Of a stretch of DNA of 62,241 nt, positions 44,368-53,495 are shown in pieces. Both the position numbers and the translations under genes were made by a program. The DNA lies in contig CAZMDA010000015.1 of the NCBI GenBank assembly GCA_964564865.1, positions 1 to 62,241 on the forward strand, given 5' to 3'. Source of the DNA: RBG-16-66-20 sp964564865 (GTDB lineage: Bacteria; Pseudomonadota; Gammaproteobacteria; Burkholderiales; SG8-39). The number at the start of each line of letters is the position of its first letter. Position 1 is the stretch's first letter. The notes under the pieces were generated by a model. The model was not told the DNA's origin, searched no databases, and was given only the letters and a program-made list of their open reading frames with translations.

Positions 44368-45615
44368 TCAGCTTTCCTCGCGCCGGCCGACCGCCAGGCC
44401 CAGCGCCTTCAGCTTGCGGTACAGGTGGGTGCGCTCCAGGCCCGAGTGCTCCGCGACGCGCGACATGCTGCCGTTCTCGCGCGCGAGCAGGTTCTCGAAG
44501 TACAGCCGCTCGAAGGCCTCGCGCGCCTCGCGATAGGGGCGGTCGAGCGCGATCTCGGGCGGCGCAGCCGGCCCGGCGTGCGCCGCGAGCACGCGATCGA
44601 CTTCGGCCAGCCCGATCTCCTCCTCCAGCGCGCCGAGCGCGAGGTTGCGCACCACGCTCTCCAGTTCCGCGAGATTGCCCGGCCAGGCATGGTGGCGCAG
44701 CGCGTTCAGCGCCGCGACCGACAGCCGGCGCGGCGGGCAGGCGCGCGCCTCCACCAGCTGCGCGAGGATCAGGCCGGCCAGGTCTGGCACGTCCTCCGCG
44801 AACTCGCGCAGCGCGGGGAGCTTGAGCACCAGCTCCGAGAGCCGGGCAAGCAGCGCGGCGTCGAACTCGTGCTTCTCGGCGAGCGTGCGCGTGTCCACCG
44901 GCGAGAACGACACCAGCCGCGCTCGGTGCTTGTCGGCGCGGCCGAGGAAAAACTCCAGGTTCTTCTGCTCGCCGCGCCCCAGCCGCGACAGGTCGCCCAC
45001 GAACAGCACCCCGCCGCTGGCGCGCGCCAGCACCTCGGAGGACGCATCCGCCAGCAGGTCGACGCCCTCGAGGAACGGCGCCCCGGGCGCGGCCAGCAGC
45101 CGCGCGAACAGCTCCGGGCGGGTGCCGCGGTCCCCGCGCAGCAGCAGCGGCGCCGCGGACAGCGCGAGCTGCGCCAGGCGCTTGCGCGCCTCCGCCAGGG
45201 CCGGCGCGCGGCCCAGCGTCGCCAGCGACAGCTCGCGCGGCGCGAGCGCCTCCTGGTTGCGCAGCGCGCGCTTGACCGTGCCCAGCAGCCGCTGCAGCGC
45301 GATCGGCTTCTCCAGGTAATCCAGCGCGCCGATGCGCGTCGCCTCGACCGCAGTCTCGATGGTGCCGTGTCCCGACATCATCACCACCGGCATCGTCAGC
45401 TGGCCGTTGGCCGACCATTCCTTCAGCAGCGAAATGCCGTCGGTGTCCGGCATCCAGATGTCGAGCAGGACCAGGTCCGGCCGGCCGGCCTCGCGCGCCC
45501 GGCGCGCCTCCGCGGCGCTCTCGGCCAGGCGCACCTCGTGGCCCTCGTCGGCCAGGATCTCCAGCAGGAGCTCCCGGATGCCGACTTCGTCGTCCACTAC
45601 GAGGATCTGCGCCAT
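44368..45615 (-). CDS. ntrX: NtrX-like response regulator with degenerate AAA+ domain
   Basis: 415 residues. Receiver domain (1-120) with phosphoacceptor D52 in LVLLDIWMP and the MMSGHGT and EKPI motifs. The central region aligns with an NtrC-type ATPase domain but the P-loop is replaced by LRGDRGTRPELF and no GAFTGA loop is present, so sigma-54 activation is unlikely. C-terminal Fis-type helix-turn-helix (VAEHSGLERTHLYRKLKALG). The degenerate form is familiar in betaproteobacteria. It lies 4 bases after ntrY. NtrY/NtrX act in nitrogen and redox sensing in other proteobacteria. Confidence 0.9.
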   Translation of the reverse strand: MAQILVVDDEVGIRELLLEILADEGHEVRLAESAAEARRAREAGRPDLVLLDIWMPDTDGISLLKEWSANGQLTMPVVMMSGHGTIETAVEATRIGALDYLEKPIALQRLLGTVKRALRNQEALAPRELSLATLGRAPALAEARKRLAQLALSAAPLLLRGDRGTRPELFARLLAAPGAPFLEGVDLLADASSEVLARASGGVLFVGDLSRLGRGEQKNLEFFLGRADKHRARLVSFSPVDTRTLAEKHEFDAALLARLSELVLKLPALREFAEDVPDLAGLILAQLVEARACPPRRLSVAALNALRHHAWPGNLAELESVVRNLALGALEEEIGLAEVDRVLAAHAGPAAPPEIALDRPYREAREAFERLYFENLLARENGSMSRVAEHSGLERTHLYRKLKALGLAVGRREES

Positions 45616-45619
45616 GGGC

Positions 45620-47719
45620 TCAGGCCGCCTTCAGCAGCACGCTGACCGCGGCGCCCTGCGCCGGCCGGTTCTCGATCGCCACCTCGCCGTGGTGCTCGTC
45701 GACGATCTTCTTCACGATCGCGAGGCCGAGGCCGGTGCCGCGCGGCTTGGTCGTGACATAGGGCTCGAAGATACGCGCCATCATCGCCTCCGGGAAGCCG
45801 CCGCCATTGTCCGCCACGGTGAGCCGGACGCGGTCGCCGGCGGCCTCCGTGCGCACCTCGATCGCCGCACCCTCGCGCTTGTCCAGCGCGTCCTGCGCGT
45901 TCTGCACCAGGTTGTGCAGCACCTGGCGCATCTGCTGCGCGTCGGCGCGCACCGGCGGCAGGCCCGCGGCGAGGCTGCGCGCGATCGGCACCGGCGAGGT
46001 CTCGTACAGGGACAGCACCTCGGTCACCAGCGCGTTCAGGTCGAGCTGCGCCAGCGCCGGCGCCGGCAGCCGCGCGTAGTCGCGGAAGTCGTCCACCATG
46101 CTCTTCAGCGCCGCGACCTGGTTGACGATGGTGTGGATGCCGCGCCGGAGCACATCGGCGTCGGCGCCGGAGAGCTTGTCGGCGAGCTTCATCTCCAGGC
46201 GCTCGGCCGAGAGCTGGATCGGGGTAAGCGGGTTCTTGATCTCGTGCGCCAGGCGCCGCGCCACTTCGGCCCAGGCGGTGGCGCGCTGGGCCTGCAGCAG
46301 CTGCGTGATGTCGTCGAACACCAGCACGTAGCCGCCCTCGGGCGCCTTGGGCAGGGCCGCGCCGCGCGCGAGCAGCGTCTTGCCGGTGCCCTTCAGCTCC
46401 AGTTCCAGCTGCCAGACGCGGTCGGGCTCGGCGGCGAACCGCGCGCCCACCGGCGCGGCGAAGGAAGCGAGTATGGCCGGCCACTCCGCCAGCGGACGGC
46501 CGGCGCAGGCGGCGAGCTCGCCGCCCAGGATCGCGTGCGCGCCATGGTTGGCGATGGTCAGGCGCAGCGCGCCGTCGAACACCAGCACGCCGGTGGACAG
46601 GTTGGACAGGATGTTCTCCAGGCGCGCGCGCGCGGTCTCGAGCGCATCGCGGTTGGCCTCCAGCACGCGGCGCGCCTCGTCCAGCTGCCGGGTCATGGAG
46701 TTGAAGGACTCGGTGAGCACGCCCAGCTCGTCGCGGCTGGTCACCGGCGCGCGGCGGCTGAAGTCGCCGCGCGCCACCGCCTGGGTCGCCTGCGCCAGGT
46801 TCGCGAGCGGCTGCGACAGCCGGTCGGCAAGCAGCACCGCGAGCGCGATCGCCACCAGCAGCGCCATGGACAGCGCCAGGGTCAGCGTGACGATGTAGAT
46901 CCGCTGCAGGCCCTGGCGCGACAGCGCCAGTTCCCGGTAGTCGCGGTAGGCCGCCTCCACCGCCTCGGCGCTGCGCGCGAACTGGTCCGGCACCGTCTGG
47001 CGAAGCTGCAGGTAGCGCGACTCCTCGGCAAGCGCGAAGCTCGCCAGCGGCACCACCACGCGCAGCGCGAGCGGCTTGCCGGCGGGCGCGTCCACCGCGC
47101 CGAAGCCGCGGCCGATGCGCGCCTGGCGCAGGTTCTGCGCCGAGGGCAGGTCCGGCACGAACTTGGACACGTCGCCGCTTGCGCTCGCGATCAGGCGCCC
47201 GCCGGCAGAAACCAGCACCGCGTCCTGCACCCCCGCCTGCTCGCGCAGGCGGTTGAGCACCAGCCCCTGCTGCGCCTGCGGCTGCTCGGAGAGCTCCAGC
47301 GCCATGGCGCGCGCCTTCATCTGCATCTCGCCCAGCATCTGGTCCAGGGCCGACTGGCCCAGGGTGAGCCCGCCCTCGAGCGCGGCGTCCACCTTGACGT
47401 CGAACCAGGACTCGATGCTCTTGGACAGGAACTGCACCGACACGGTGTACACCAGCGCGCCCGGGACGAGCGCCATGAGCGCGAACAGCACCATCAGGCG
47501 CAGGGTGAGCCGCGAGCCGAACACGCGCCCGCGCACCTTGCGCCACAGCGCCGCGAGCTGCCAGGCCGCCAGCACCGCCAGCAGCGCCGCCAGCGCGGCG
47601 TTGAGGCCCAGCAGCAGCGGGTAGTGCTGCGCGAACAGCGTCGTGTTCCCGCTCGCGGTCGCCAGCAGGAAGATAAGCACCCCGGCCAGCGCCGCGCCGA
47701 TGAGCAGCAGCAGCTTCAT
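45620..47719 (-). CDS. ntrY: NtrY-like membrane sensor histidine kinase
   Basis: 699 residues from the ATG at 47719, which overlaps the DUF4390 stop (ATGA). N-terminal transmembrane helices (about 1-20, 34-57 and 75-95), an extracytoplasmic sensor region, another helix near 285-305, HAMP, a PAS-like segment, then HisKA with H492 in AHEIKNPLTPIQLS and a HATPase domain (DNGGGFPEAM, GTGLGLAIVKKI). It should autophosphorylate and pass phosphate to the adjacent NtrX. The signal is not evident from sequence. Confidence 0.92.
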   Translation of the reverse strand: MKLLLLIGAALAGVLIFLLATASGNTTLFAQHYPLLLGLNAALAALLAVLAAWQLAALWRKVRGRVFGSRLTLRLMVLFALMALVPGALVYTVSVQFLSKSIESWFDVKVDAALEGGLTLGQSALDQMLGEMQMKARAMALELSEQPQAQQGLVLNRLREQAGVQDAVLVSAGGRLIASASGDVSKFVPDLPSAQNLRQARIGRGFGAVDAPAGKPLALRVVVPLASFALAEESRYLQLRQTVPDQFARSAEAVEAAYRDYRELALSRQGLQRIYIVTLTLALSMALLVAIALAVLLADRLSQPLANLAQATQAVARGDFSRRAPVTSRDELGVLTESFNSMTRQLDEARRVLEANRDALETARARLENILSNLSTGVLVFDGALRLTIANHGAHAILGGELAACAGRPLAEWPAILASFAAPVGARFAAEPDRVWQLELELKGTGKTLLARGAALPKAPEGGYVLVFDDITQLLQAQRATAWAEVARRLAHEIKNPLTPIQLSAERLEMKLADKLSGADADVLRRGIHTIVNQVAALKSMVDDFRDYARLPAPALAQLDLNALVTEVLSLYETSPVPIARSLAAGLPPVRADAQQMRQVLHNLVQNAQDALDKREGAAIEVRTEAAGDRVRLTVADNGGGFPEAMMARIFEPYVTTKPRGTGLGLAIVKKIVDEHHGEVAIENRPAQGAAVSVLLKAA

Positions 47720-48348
47720 CGGCCGTCCGCCTCCCGTCCGTCCCTTGCTTCCCGCCCGTCCCTGCCGTCCTTCGCCTCGCGCGGCTCCGCCCCCGCCACC
47801 TGGAAGGCAAAGCGCTTCCAGGGCGATTCCAGGGTCAGCTCGCGGCTGGTGAGCGCGCTCAGCTGGAACGGCTTGGGCAGCAGGTTGGTGTCCAGCCGCA
47901 TGCGCACGGCCGCCTCGTAGCTGCCCTCGGGGAGCGGCGCGGCGCGGTCCACCACGGTCCAGTTGCGCACCCGCCGCAGCACCGCGAGGGCCTCCTGCAG
48001 GGTGGAGAAATTCTGCTGCAGCAGGCCGGTGGACAGGCGGTACTGCCTGGACAGCGCGTGGTAGGACAGGCGCAGCTGCATGCGCTTGGCCGCCGCCTTC
48101 TGGTCGAACCACCACCAGCGCGTGCGCGTGAGCTCGAACTCGACCGCGAAGTACAGCGGAACCCCGTTCGCCACCGCCTCCGCGAGCCGCGGATTGAAAT
48201 CGAAGGCGAACTCGGCGCTGAGCGCGAGGCCCTCCTCGGCGCTCGCGAGGCGCGCTTCGCGCACCTCGATATCGTCGGCGCGCGCCAGCAGCGCCGCGCC
48301 GCACAGGGCGAGCGCCAGCAGGATCTTGGGGAGGACGGCGCCCGGCAT
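47716..48348 (-). CDS. DUF4390 exported protein
   Basis: 210 residues with a signal peptide (LPKILLALALCGAALLARA). The body matches DUF4390: IEVREARL, LYFAVEFELTRTRWWWFDQK and LSYHALSRQYRLSTG. Function unknown; such genes commonly precede ntrY in betaproteobacteria, so a periplasmic role in NtrYX signalling is possible (inference). The C-terminal tail is a low-complexity DGRDGREARDGREADGR run. Lies between rsmB and ntrY; its stop overlaps the ntrY start. Confidence 0.87.
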   Translation of the reverse strand: MPGAVLPKILLALALCGAALLARADDIEVREARLASAEEGLALSAEFAFDFNPRLAEAVANGVPLYFAVEFELTRTRWWWFDQKAAAKRMQLRLSYHALSRQYRLSTGLLQQNFSTLQEALAVLRRVRNWTVVDRAAPLPEGSYEAAVRMRLDTNLLPKPFQLSALTSRELTLESPWKRFAFQVAGAEPREAKDGRDGREARDGREADGR

Positions 48349-48359
48349 CGCGCTCCGCG

Positions 48360-49637
48360 TCAGGCCGGCTTCTCTAGCAGCGCGAAGTGGAATCCGTCGT
48401 GCCCGGCGCCGGGCAGCAGCTGCGCCGCGCCGCCGTCGGCAAGCGGCAGGCGCCGCGCGCCGGGCGCGCGGGAGACGAACGCATCGACCACCGCGCCGTT
48501 CTCCATGCCGAACACCGAGCAGGTGACATACAGCAATTTACCACCCGGGGCGAGCACCCGCCAAAGCGCATCCAGGATGCGCGCCTGCCGCGCGGCGAAG
48601 GCCGCAGTGTCGGCGGGCCGGCGCAGCCACTTGATGTCCGGATGTCGCCGCACGATGCCCGAGGCGGAGCAGGGCACGTCCGCCAGGATGCGGTCGAACG
48701 GCGTGCCGTCCCACCAGGCGGCGGTCTCGGTGCAGTCGGCGGCGCGCACGTCCGCGGCCAGGCCGAGCCGCTCGAGCAGCTTCGTCACGTCGCGACAGCG
48801 CGCGGGATCGGCGTCCAGCGCCGTGAGCGCCACCTGCGCCGACTCCAGGATGTGCGCGGCCTTGCCGCCCGGCGCGGCGCACGCGTCCAGCACGCGCTGG
48901 CCGTCCTCCAGGTCCAGGTTCGGCGCCGCGCGCTGCGCGCCCGCATCCTGCACCGACACCAGGCCGTCGGCGTATCCCGGGAGCGTGGCCGAGGGCCGCG
49001 GCTTCTCCAGCAGCAGCGCAGCCGGACCGACGCGTCGCGACTCGATGCCCTCGGCCGCGAGCCGTTCCTGGTAGGCCTCGGTCGTGATGCGCCGCGCATT
49101 GACGCGCAGGCACATCGGCGGATGGCCGTTGCCGGCGGCGAGGATGGACTCCCAGTCCCGCGGGTACTCGGCGCGCAGGCACTCGATCCACCACAGCGGA
49201 TGCTGCCAGCGGGCCTGCGGGTCGGCCTGCAGGCGCGCCGCCATCGCCGCGCCGCCGCGCTGGAACGCGCGCAACAGGGCGTTGACGTAGCCCTTGGCGC
49301 GCGCCAGTCCGAGCAGCTCGCAGGCGCGGCCCGCCTGGTCGAGCACGGTGTAGTCGGCGTAGCGCTTCGATTCGAGCGCGCCCAGCGCGCACCACAGCAG
49401 GGCCTCGACCAGCGGGTCGGTCGACTGGCCGCGGTGGGACAGCGCGGCGACGATCGCCTGTGAGCGGCCATAGCGCCGCAGCGTGGAATAGCACAGGTCC
49501 GCGGTGGCGGCGCGCAGGCTGCGCGCCTCGTCGCCGGGTGCCTCGCCCGCATCCCCGGCGTCGTCCAGGCGGCGGCCGGCGGCGACCTGCGCCACGCGCC
49601 TGGCCGCCGCCGCCAGCGCCTCAGCGAGCGGCGCCAA
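48360..49637 (-). CDS. rsmB: 16S rRNA (cytosine-967-C5)-methyltransferase
   Basis: About 425 residues. N-terminal NusB-like RNA-binding half (LCYSTLRRYGRSQAI, AKGYVNALLRAF) and C-terminal methyltransferase with the SAM motif LDACAAPGGKAAHILE, DVPCSASGIVRRHPDIKW and VTCSVFGMENG, both catalytic cysteines present. Start is uncertain: the open frame runs far into fmt, and I choose a TTG at 49637 with GGGGAG four bases upstream, overlapping the fmt end by 17 bases. A GTG at 49595 is an alternative. Part of def-fmt-rsmB. Confidence 0.88.
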   Translation of the reverse strand: MAPLAEALAAAARRVAQVAAGRRLDDAGDAGEAPGDEARSLRAATADLCYSTLRRYGRSQAIVAALSHRGQSTDPLVEALLWCALGALESKRYADYTVLDQAGRACELLGLARAKGYVNALLRAFQRGGAAMAARLQADPQARWQHPLWWIECLRAEYPRDWESILAAGNGHPPMCLRVNARRITTEAYQERLAAEGIESRRVGPAALLLEKPRPSATLPGYADGLVSVQDAGAQRAAPNLDLEDGQRVLDACAAPGGKAAHILESAQVALTALDADPARCRDVTKLLERLGLAADVRAADCTETAAWWDGTPFDRILADVPCSASGIVRRHPDIKWLRRPADTAAFAARQARILDALWRVLAPGGKLLYVTCSVFGMENGAVVDAFVSRAPGARRLPLADGGAAQLLPGAGHDGFHFALLEKPA

Positions 49638-50553
49638 GGCGCTCCCCGGCGGCGACCGGGCATCCGCGCAGGAACTCCGCCGCGGCCAGGCGCTTGCCGC
49701 CGGCTCGCTGCAGCTCCAGGACCTCCAGCGCGCCTTCGCCGCAGGCGACCACGATCCCCGCGGCATCCGCGCGAAGTACTTCACCCGGCACGCCGCTGCG
49801 CTCGATGCAGCGCGCGCGCCAGAGCTTCACCGGCTCGCCGCGCAACGTGCTCTGCGCGCCCGGCGAGGGCCGGAATGCGCGCAGCTTGCGCTCCAGTTCC
49901 GCGCACGGCCGGGACCAGTCGATGGCCGCCTCGCCTTTCTCGATCTTGCGCGCGTAGCTCGCCCCCTCGGACCCCTGCGGACGCCAGAGCGCGCGCCCCG
50001 CGGCGATCTGCGCCAGCGCCTCGACGATGGTTGCGGCGCCCAGCGCCGCCAGCTTGTCGTGGAGCGATCGCGCATCATCGTCGGCCTCGATGCCGACCCT
50101 GCGCTCCAGCATCACCGGCCCGGTGTCCAGCCCGGCCTCCATCTTCATGATCGCGACGCCGGTCTCGGCGTCTCCCGCCAGCAGCGCGCGCTGGATCGGG
50201 GCCGCGCCGCGCCAGCGCGGCAGCAGGGAGGCGTGGATGTTGATCGCGCCCATCGGGGCGATGTCGAGCACGGCCTGCGGCAGCAGCAAGCCGTAGGCGG
50301 CGACCACCAGCGCGTCGGGCCGCGCGTCGCGAATCGGGTCTGCGGCAGCCGGGTCCTTCAGCGTCGCGGGCTGGTGCAGCGCGAGGCCGCGCGCGAGCGC
50401 CAGCTGCTTGACCGGGCTGGCGGCCGGTTGCAGGCCGCGTCCTGCGGGCCGGTCAGGCTGGGTGAGGACCAGCGGGACTTCATGGCCCGCCTCCAGCACG
50501 GCCGCGAGGGCCCGTTCGGCAAAAGCCGGCGTGCCTGCGAAGACGATGCGCAT
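49621..50553 (-). CDS. fmt: Methionyl-tRNA formyltransferase
   Basis: 310 residues, standard length. Adds a formyl group from 10-formyltetrahydrofolate to initiator Met-tRNA. Starts MRIVFAGTPAFAERAL; catalytic segment INIHASLLPRWRGAAPI (Asn and His) and MEAGLDTGPVM are clear, followed by the C-terminal OB-like domain. Between def and rsmB on the minus strand in the classic order. Confidence 0.96.
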   Translation of the reverse strand: MRIVFAGTPAFAERALAAVLEAGHEVPLVLTQPDRPAGRGLQPAASPVKQLALARGLALHQPATLKDPAAADPIRDARPDALVVAAYGLLLPQAVLDIAPMGAINIHASLLPRWRGAAPIQRALLAGDAETGVAIMKMEAGLDTGPVMLERRVGIEADDDARSLHDKLAALGAATIVEALAQIAAGRALWRPQGSEGASYARKIEKGEAAIDWSRPCAELERKLRAFRPSPGAQSTLRGEPVKLWRARCIERSGVPGEVLRADAAGIVVACGEGALEVLELQRAGGKRLAAAEFLRGCPVAAGERLGAAR

Positions 50554-50618
50554 GCCGGTCGTGTCCCCGGTGGCTGGAGGGCGCGAGATGCGGGGAGCGC
50601 AGCCCGCGGCGCCGCCGC

Positions 50619-51122
50619 TCAGGCGCTCTTGCGGAGCTGCTTGGCGATGCGCGCGCGGATGCGCTGCTGCTTGAGTTGCGACAGGTGCTCGACGAACACC
50701 TTGCCCTTCAGGTGGTCCATCTCGTGCTGGATGCAGACCGAAAGCAGGCCCTGGGCCTGCAGCATGAACGCGTTGCCGTTCTGGTCGAACGCGCGCACCT
50801 TGATGCGCTCGGCGCGCTCGATGGTGTCGTAGATGCCGGGCACCGACAGGCAGCCTTCCTCGATGTCGGAGACGCCGCTCGCCTCGAGGATCTCGGGGTT
50901 GACCAGTACCACCAGCGAATCCCGGCGCTCCGAGACATCCACCACGATGATCTGCTTGTGCACGTCCACCTGGCTGGCGGCCAGGCCGATGCCGGGGGCC
51001 GCGTACATGGTCTCGGCCATGTCGCCCACGAGGCGCTTGAGCGACTCGTCGAAAACCTTGACCGGTTCGGCGACCTTGTGCAGGCGGGCGTCCGGGTAAC
51101 GCAGGATGTTCAGAATCGCCAT
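50619..51122 (-). CDS. def: Peptide deformylase
   Basis: 167 residues. Metalloenzyme that removes the formyl group from new proteins. All three motifs present: GIGLAASQV (residues 44-52), EGCLSVP (cysteine ligand C91) and QHEMDHLKG (H133, E134, H137). First gene of the def-fmt-rsmB-DUF4390-ntrY-ntrX operon. Divergent from the LysM gene, with a 121-bp A/T-richer spacer where I find no convincing promoter match. Confidence 0.97.
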   Translation of the reverse strand: MAILNILRYPDARLHKVAEPVKVFDESLKRLVGDMAETMYAAPGIGLAASQVDVHKQIIVVDVSERRDSLVVLVNPEILEASGVSDIEEGCLSVPGIYDTIERAERIKVRAFDQNGNAFMLQAQGLLSVCIQHEMDHLKGKVFVEHLSQLKQQRIRARIAKQLRKSA

Positions 51123-51243
51123 AAATCCGGAAAAAGCTTGCAGATTGAATTAATTACGGGCAGTATCTCACGCGGAGTGTAAGCACTAGGGGCTTTGTGC
51201 TACATTCCAGCAGAGAAAACGGCAGCCACCGCTCGGGGGCCAC

Positions 51244-52302
51244 ATGTCTGACCTAATGCGTAAGTATATCACAACACTCATTTTTGTCCTCGGCCTGGGA
51301 GGCTGGCAGGGGGCCATCGCGCAGGCGCCCAAGTCCCCGCTGACCCTGAAGCCGGACGCCCCGGAGCGCTATGTCGTGGTGCCCGGAGACACGCTCTGGT
51401 CCATCGCCGAGCGCTACACCGACTCGCCGTGGCGCTGGAACGAGTTGTGGAACCTGAACAAGGACGACATCAAGAATCCGCACCGCATCTATCCGGGCAA
51501 CGTGATCGTGCTCGACCGCGCGCGCGGCCAGGTCGCGATCGGCAACACCGTGCAGCTCAGCCCGCGCGTGCGCGCCGAATCCACCGCCAAGGCGGCCATT
51601 CCCAGCATCCCGCCGGCGGTGATCGAGCCCTTCCTCACCCGGCCGCTGGTGGTCGAAGCCGACGGCCTGGACCGGGCGCCGACCATCGTCGCCACCGAGG
51701 GCGGTCGCGTGATCATCGGCGCGGGCAACCGCGCCTTCGTCAAGGGCAGCGGCGGCGGCGCGGACGGCAACTGGTTCGTCTATCGCCGCGGCAAGGCCCT
51801 GGTCGATCCCGAAAGCAAGAGCACGCTCGGCTACGAGGCGATCTACCTGGGCACCGCCAAGACGGTGGTGGCGGGCGAGCCGGCGACCATCGAGATCACC
51901 TCCACGACGCAGGAAGTCAGCGCCGGCGACCGGCTGGTCGCGGCCGGCAAGCCCGAGCCGGTGACCTACGCCCCGCGCGCGCCCAGCGCCAAGGTGAGCG
52001 GCCGCGTCATCGGCATCTTCGGCGGCGTCGGCCAGGTCGGCGAGGCCGCCCGCAACGCCATCGTCACGCTCAACGTCGGCAAGTCGCAGGGCGTCGAGCC
52101 CGGCCACGTGCTCGCGCTGCATCGCCTGGGCGCGACGGTTCCGGATGCCTCCACCAAGGAGCGCGGCGCGGCGCCGATCAAGCTGCCCGACGAACGCTAT
52201 GGCTTGGTGTTCGTGTTCCGCGTCTTCGACCGGGTGTCCTACGCGCTGGTGATGGACGTGGCGCGGCCGGTCAACCCCATGGACGTGGTGCAGAACCCCT
52301 AG
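51244..52302 (+). CDS. LysM-domain cell-wall-associated protein
   Basis: 352 residues with a signal peptide (YITTLIFVLGLGGWQGAIA, cleavage after IAQ). One LysM domain at about 42-92 (YVVVPGDTLWSIAERYTDSP to IYPGNVIVL) should bind peptidoglycan. The rest is a long beta-rich region without catalytic motifs that I recognise. This protein is a usual neighbour of dprA in betaproteobacteria. The first ATG is used; a second at 51256 has no ribosome site. Confidence 0.9.
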   Translation: MSDLMRKYITTLIFVLGLGGWQGAIAQAPKSPLTLKPDAPERYVVVPGDTLWSIAERYTDSPWRWNELWNLNKDDIKNPHRIYPGNVIVLDRARGQVAIGNTVQLSPRVRAESTAKAAIPSIPPAVIEPFLTRPLVVEADGLDRAPTIVATEGGRVIIGAGNRAFVKGSGGGADGNWFVYRRGKALVDPESKSTLGYEAIYLGTAKTVVAGEPATIEITSTTQEVSAGDRLVAAGKPEPVTYAPRAPSAKVSGRVIGIFGGVGQVGEAARNAIVTLNVGKSQGVEPGHVLALHRLGATVPDASTKERGAAPIKLPDERYGLVFVFRVFDRVSYALVMDVARPVNPMDVVQNP

Positions 52303-52349
52303 GAACAGAGGAACCTCCGTTCCCCGCTAGCCCCCTCCCGGCGGCGGCC

Positions 52350-53417
52350 ATGGCGCACGGCCCCGACCTCGAGGGCTGGCTTCGCCTCACCCTTGCCCCG
52401 GGCCTGGGCCCGGCCGCGCTGCGGGCCCTGCTGGCCCGCTTCGGACTGCCGCAGCAGGTGCTGGCCAATCGCCAAGCGCTGCCGCCGGAGGTGTCCCGCG
52501 CGCTCGATTCCGCGTCGGTGTCCAGTGCCGTCGCCAGCACGCTCGACTGGCTCGCCCAGCCGGGCCGCGCGCTGGTCACGCTCGCCGACGCGGAGTACCC
52601 GAGGCTGCTGCTGGAGATCCCGGATCCGCCGCCGGTGCTGTATTGCCGGGGTCGGGTCGAGTTGCTGTCGCGGCCGTCGCTTGCCGTCGTCGGCAGCCGC
52701 AACGCCACGCCGCAGGGCAGGCGCGACGCGGAGAATTTCGCGCGCGCGTTCAGCGCGGCCGGCATCACCATCGTCTCCGGCCTCGCGCAGGGCGTGGATG
52801 CCGCCGCGCACCGCGGCGGGCTCGGCGCCGAGGGCTCGACCATCGCGGTGCTCGGCACCGGCGTCGATCGCATTTATCCGCAGTCGAACGCGGCGCTCGC
52901 CGCGGACATCGAGCGCGACGGCCTGCTGCTGTCGGAGTTTCCCCTCGGCACGCGCGCGCTGCCGCATCATTTCCCGCGTCGCAACCGGCTCATCAGCGGG
53001 CTGGCGCGGGGCTGCCTGGTCATCGAGGCGGCGCTCGCCTCCGGTTCGCTGATCACCGCGCGCGCCGCGGCCGAGCAGGGACGCGACGTGTTCGCGTTGC
53101 CCGGCTCCATCCATTCGCCGCTCAGCAAGGGCTGCCACGCGCTCATCAAGTCCGGCGCCAAGCTGGTCGAATCGGCCGAGGACGTGCTCGCCGAACTGCC
53201 GGGCTTCCGCGTCGACGCGGCGGCCGCGCCGCCGCCGGCGAGCGCCGGCGATGCCCATCCGCTGCTGGCGCACATGGGCGTGGACCCCATCGACGTGGAT
53301 TCGCTGAGCGCGCGCTCCGGACTGGCGGCGGCCGAGGTCGGAGCGGCGCTGCTCGCGCTGGAACTGGCCGGCCGCGTCGCGGCATTGCCCGGCGGGCTTT
53401 ACCAGAAATTGCACTGA
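52350..53417 (+). CDS. dprA: DNA processing protein DprA
   Basis: 355 residues. Binds single-stranded DNA entering the cell during transformation and loads RecA. Rossmann-like core is clear: VVGSRNATPQGRRDAENFAR, SGLAQGVDAAAHRGGL, LGTGVDRIYPQSN and FPRRNRLISGLARGCLVIEA. N-terminal SAM-like helices and a C-terminal winged-helix (about 295-355) complete the usual layout. With comM it indicates at least part of a natural competence apparatus. Confidence 0.95.
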   Translation: MAHGPDLEGWLRLTLAPGLGPAALRALLARFGLPQQVLANRQALPPEVSRALDSASVSSAVASTLDWLAQPGRALVTLADAEYPRLLLEIPDPPPVLYCRGRVELLSRPSLAVVGSRNATPQGRRDAENFARAFSAAGITIVSGLAQGVDAAAHRGGLGAEGSTIAVLGTGVDRIYPQSNAALAADIERDGLLLSEFPLGTRALPHHFPRRNRLISGLARGCLVIEAALASGSLITARAAAEQGRDVFALPGSIHSPLSKGCHALIKSGAKLVESAEDVLAELPGFRVDAAAAPPPASAGDAHPLLAHMGVDPIDVDSLSARSGLAAAEVGAALLALELAGRVAALPGGLYQKLH

Positions 53418-53495
53418 AAACAAGGCTCCGCGGCGGTCGTGGTTGTAAGGCCGCTCTCTTTGCAGGTATCCTCTGCCCCCTTTTCGGGCAAGCCC

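Noticed and set aside
44368..45615. NtrX as a sigma-54 activator of the TorF-glnK-amt promoter
   Set aside because: It lacks Walker A and GAFTGA; the promoter's enhancer matches NtrC, whose gene is not in the window.
51123..51243. Promoter pair between def and the LysM gene
   Set aside because: Only partial hexamers with poor spacing were found on both strands.
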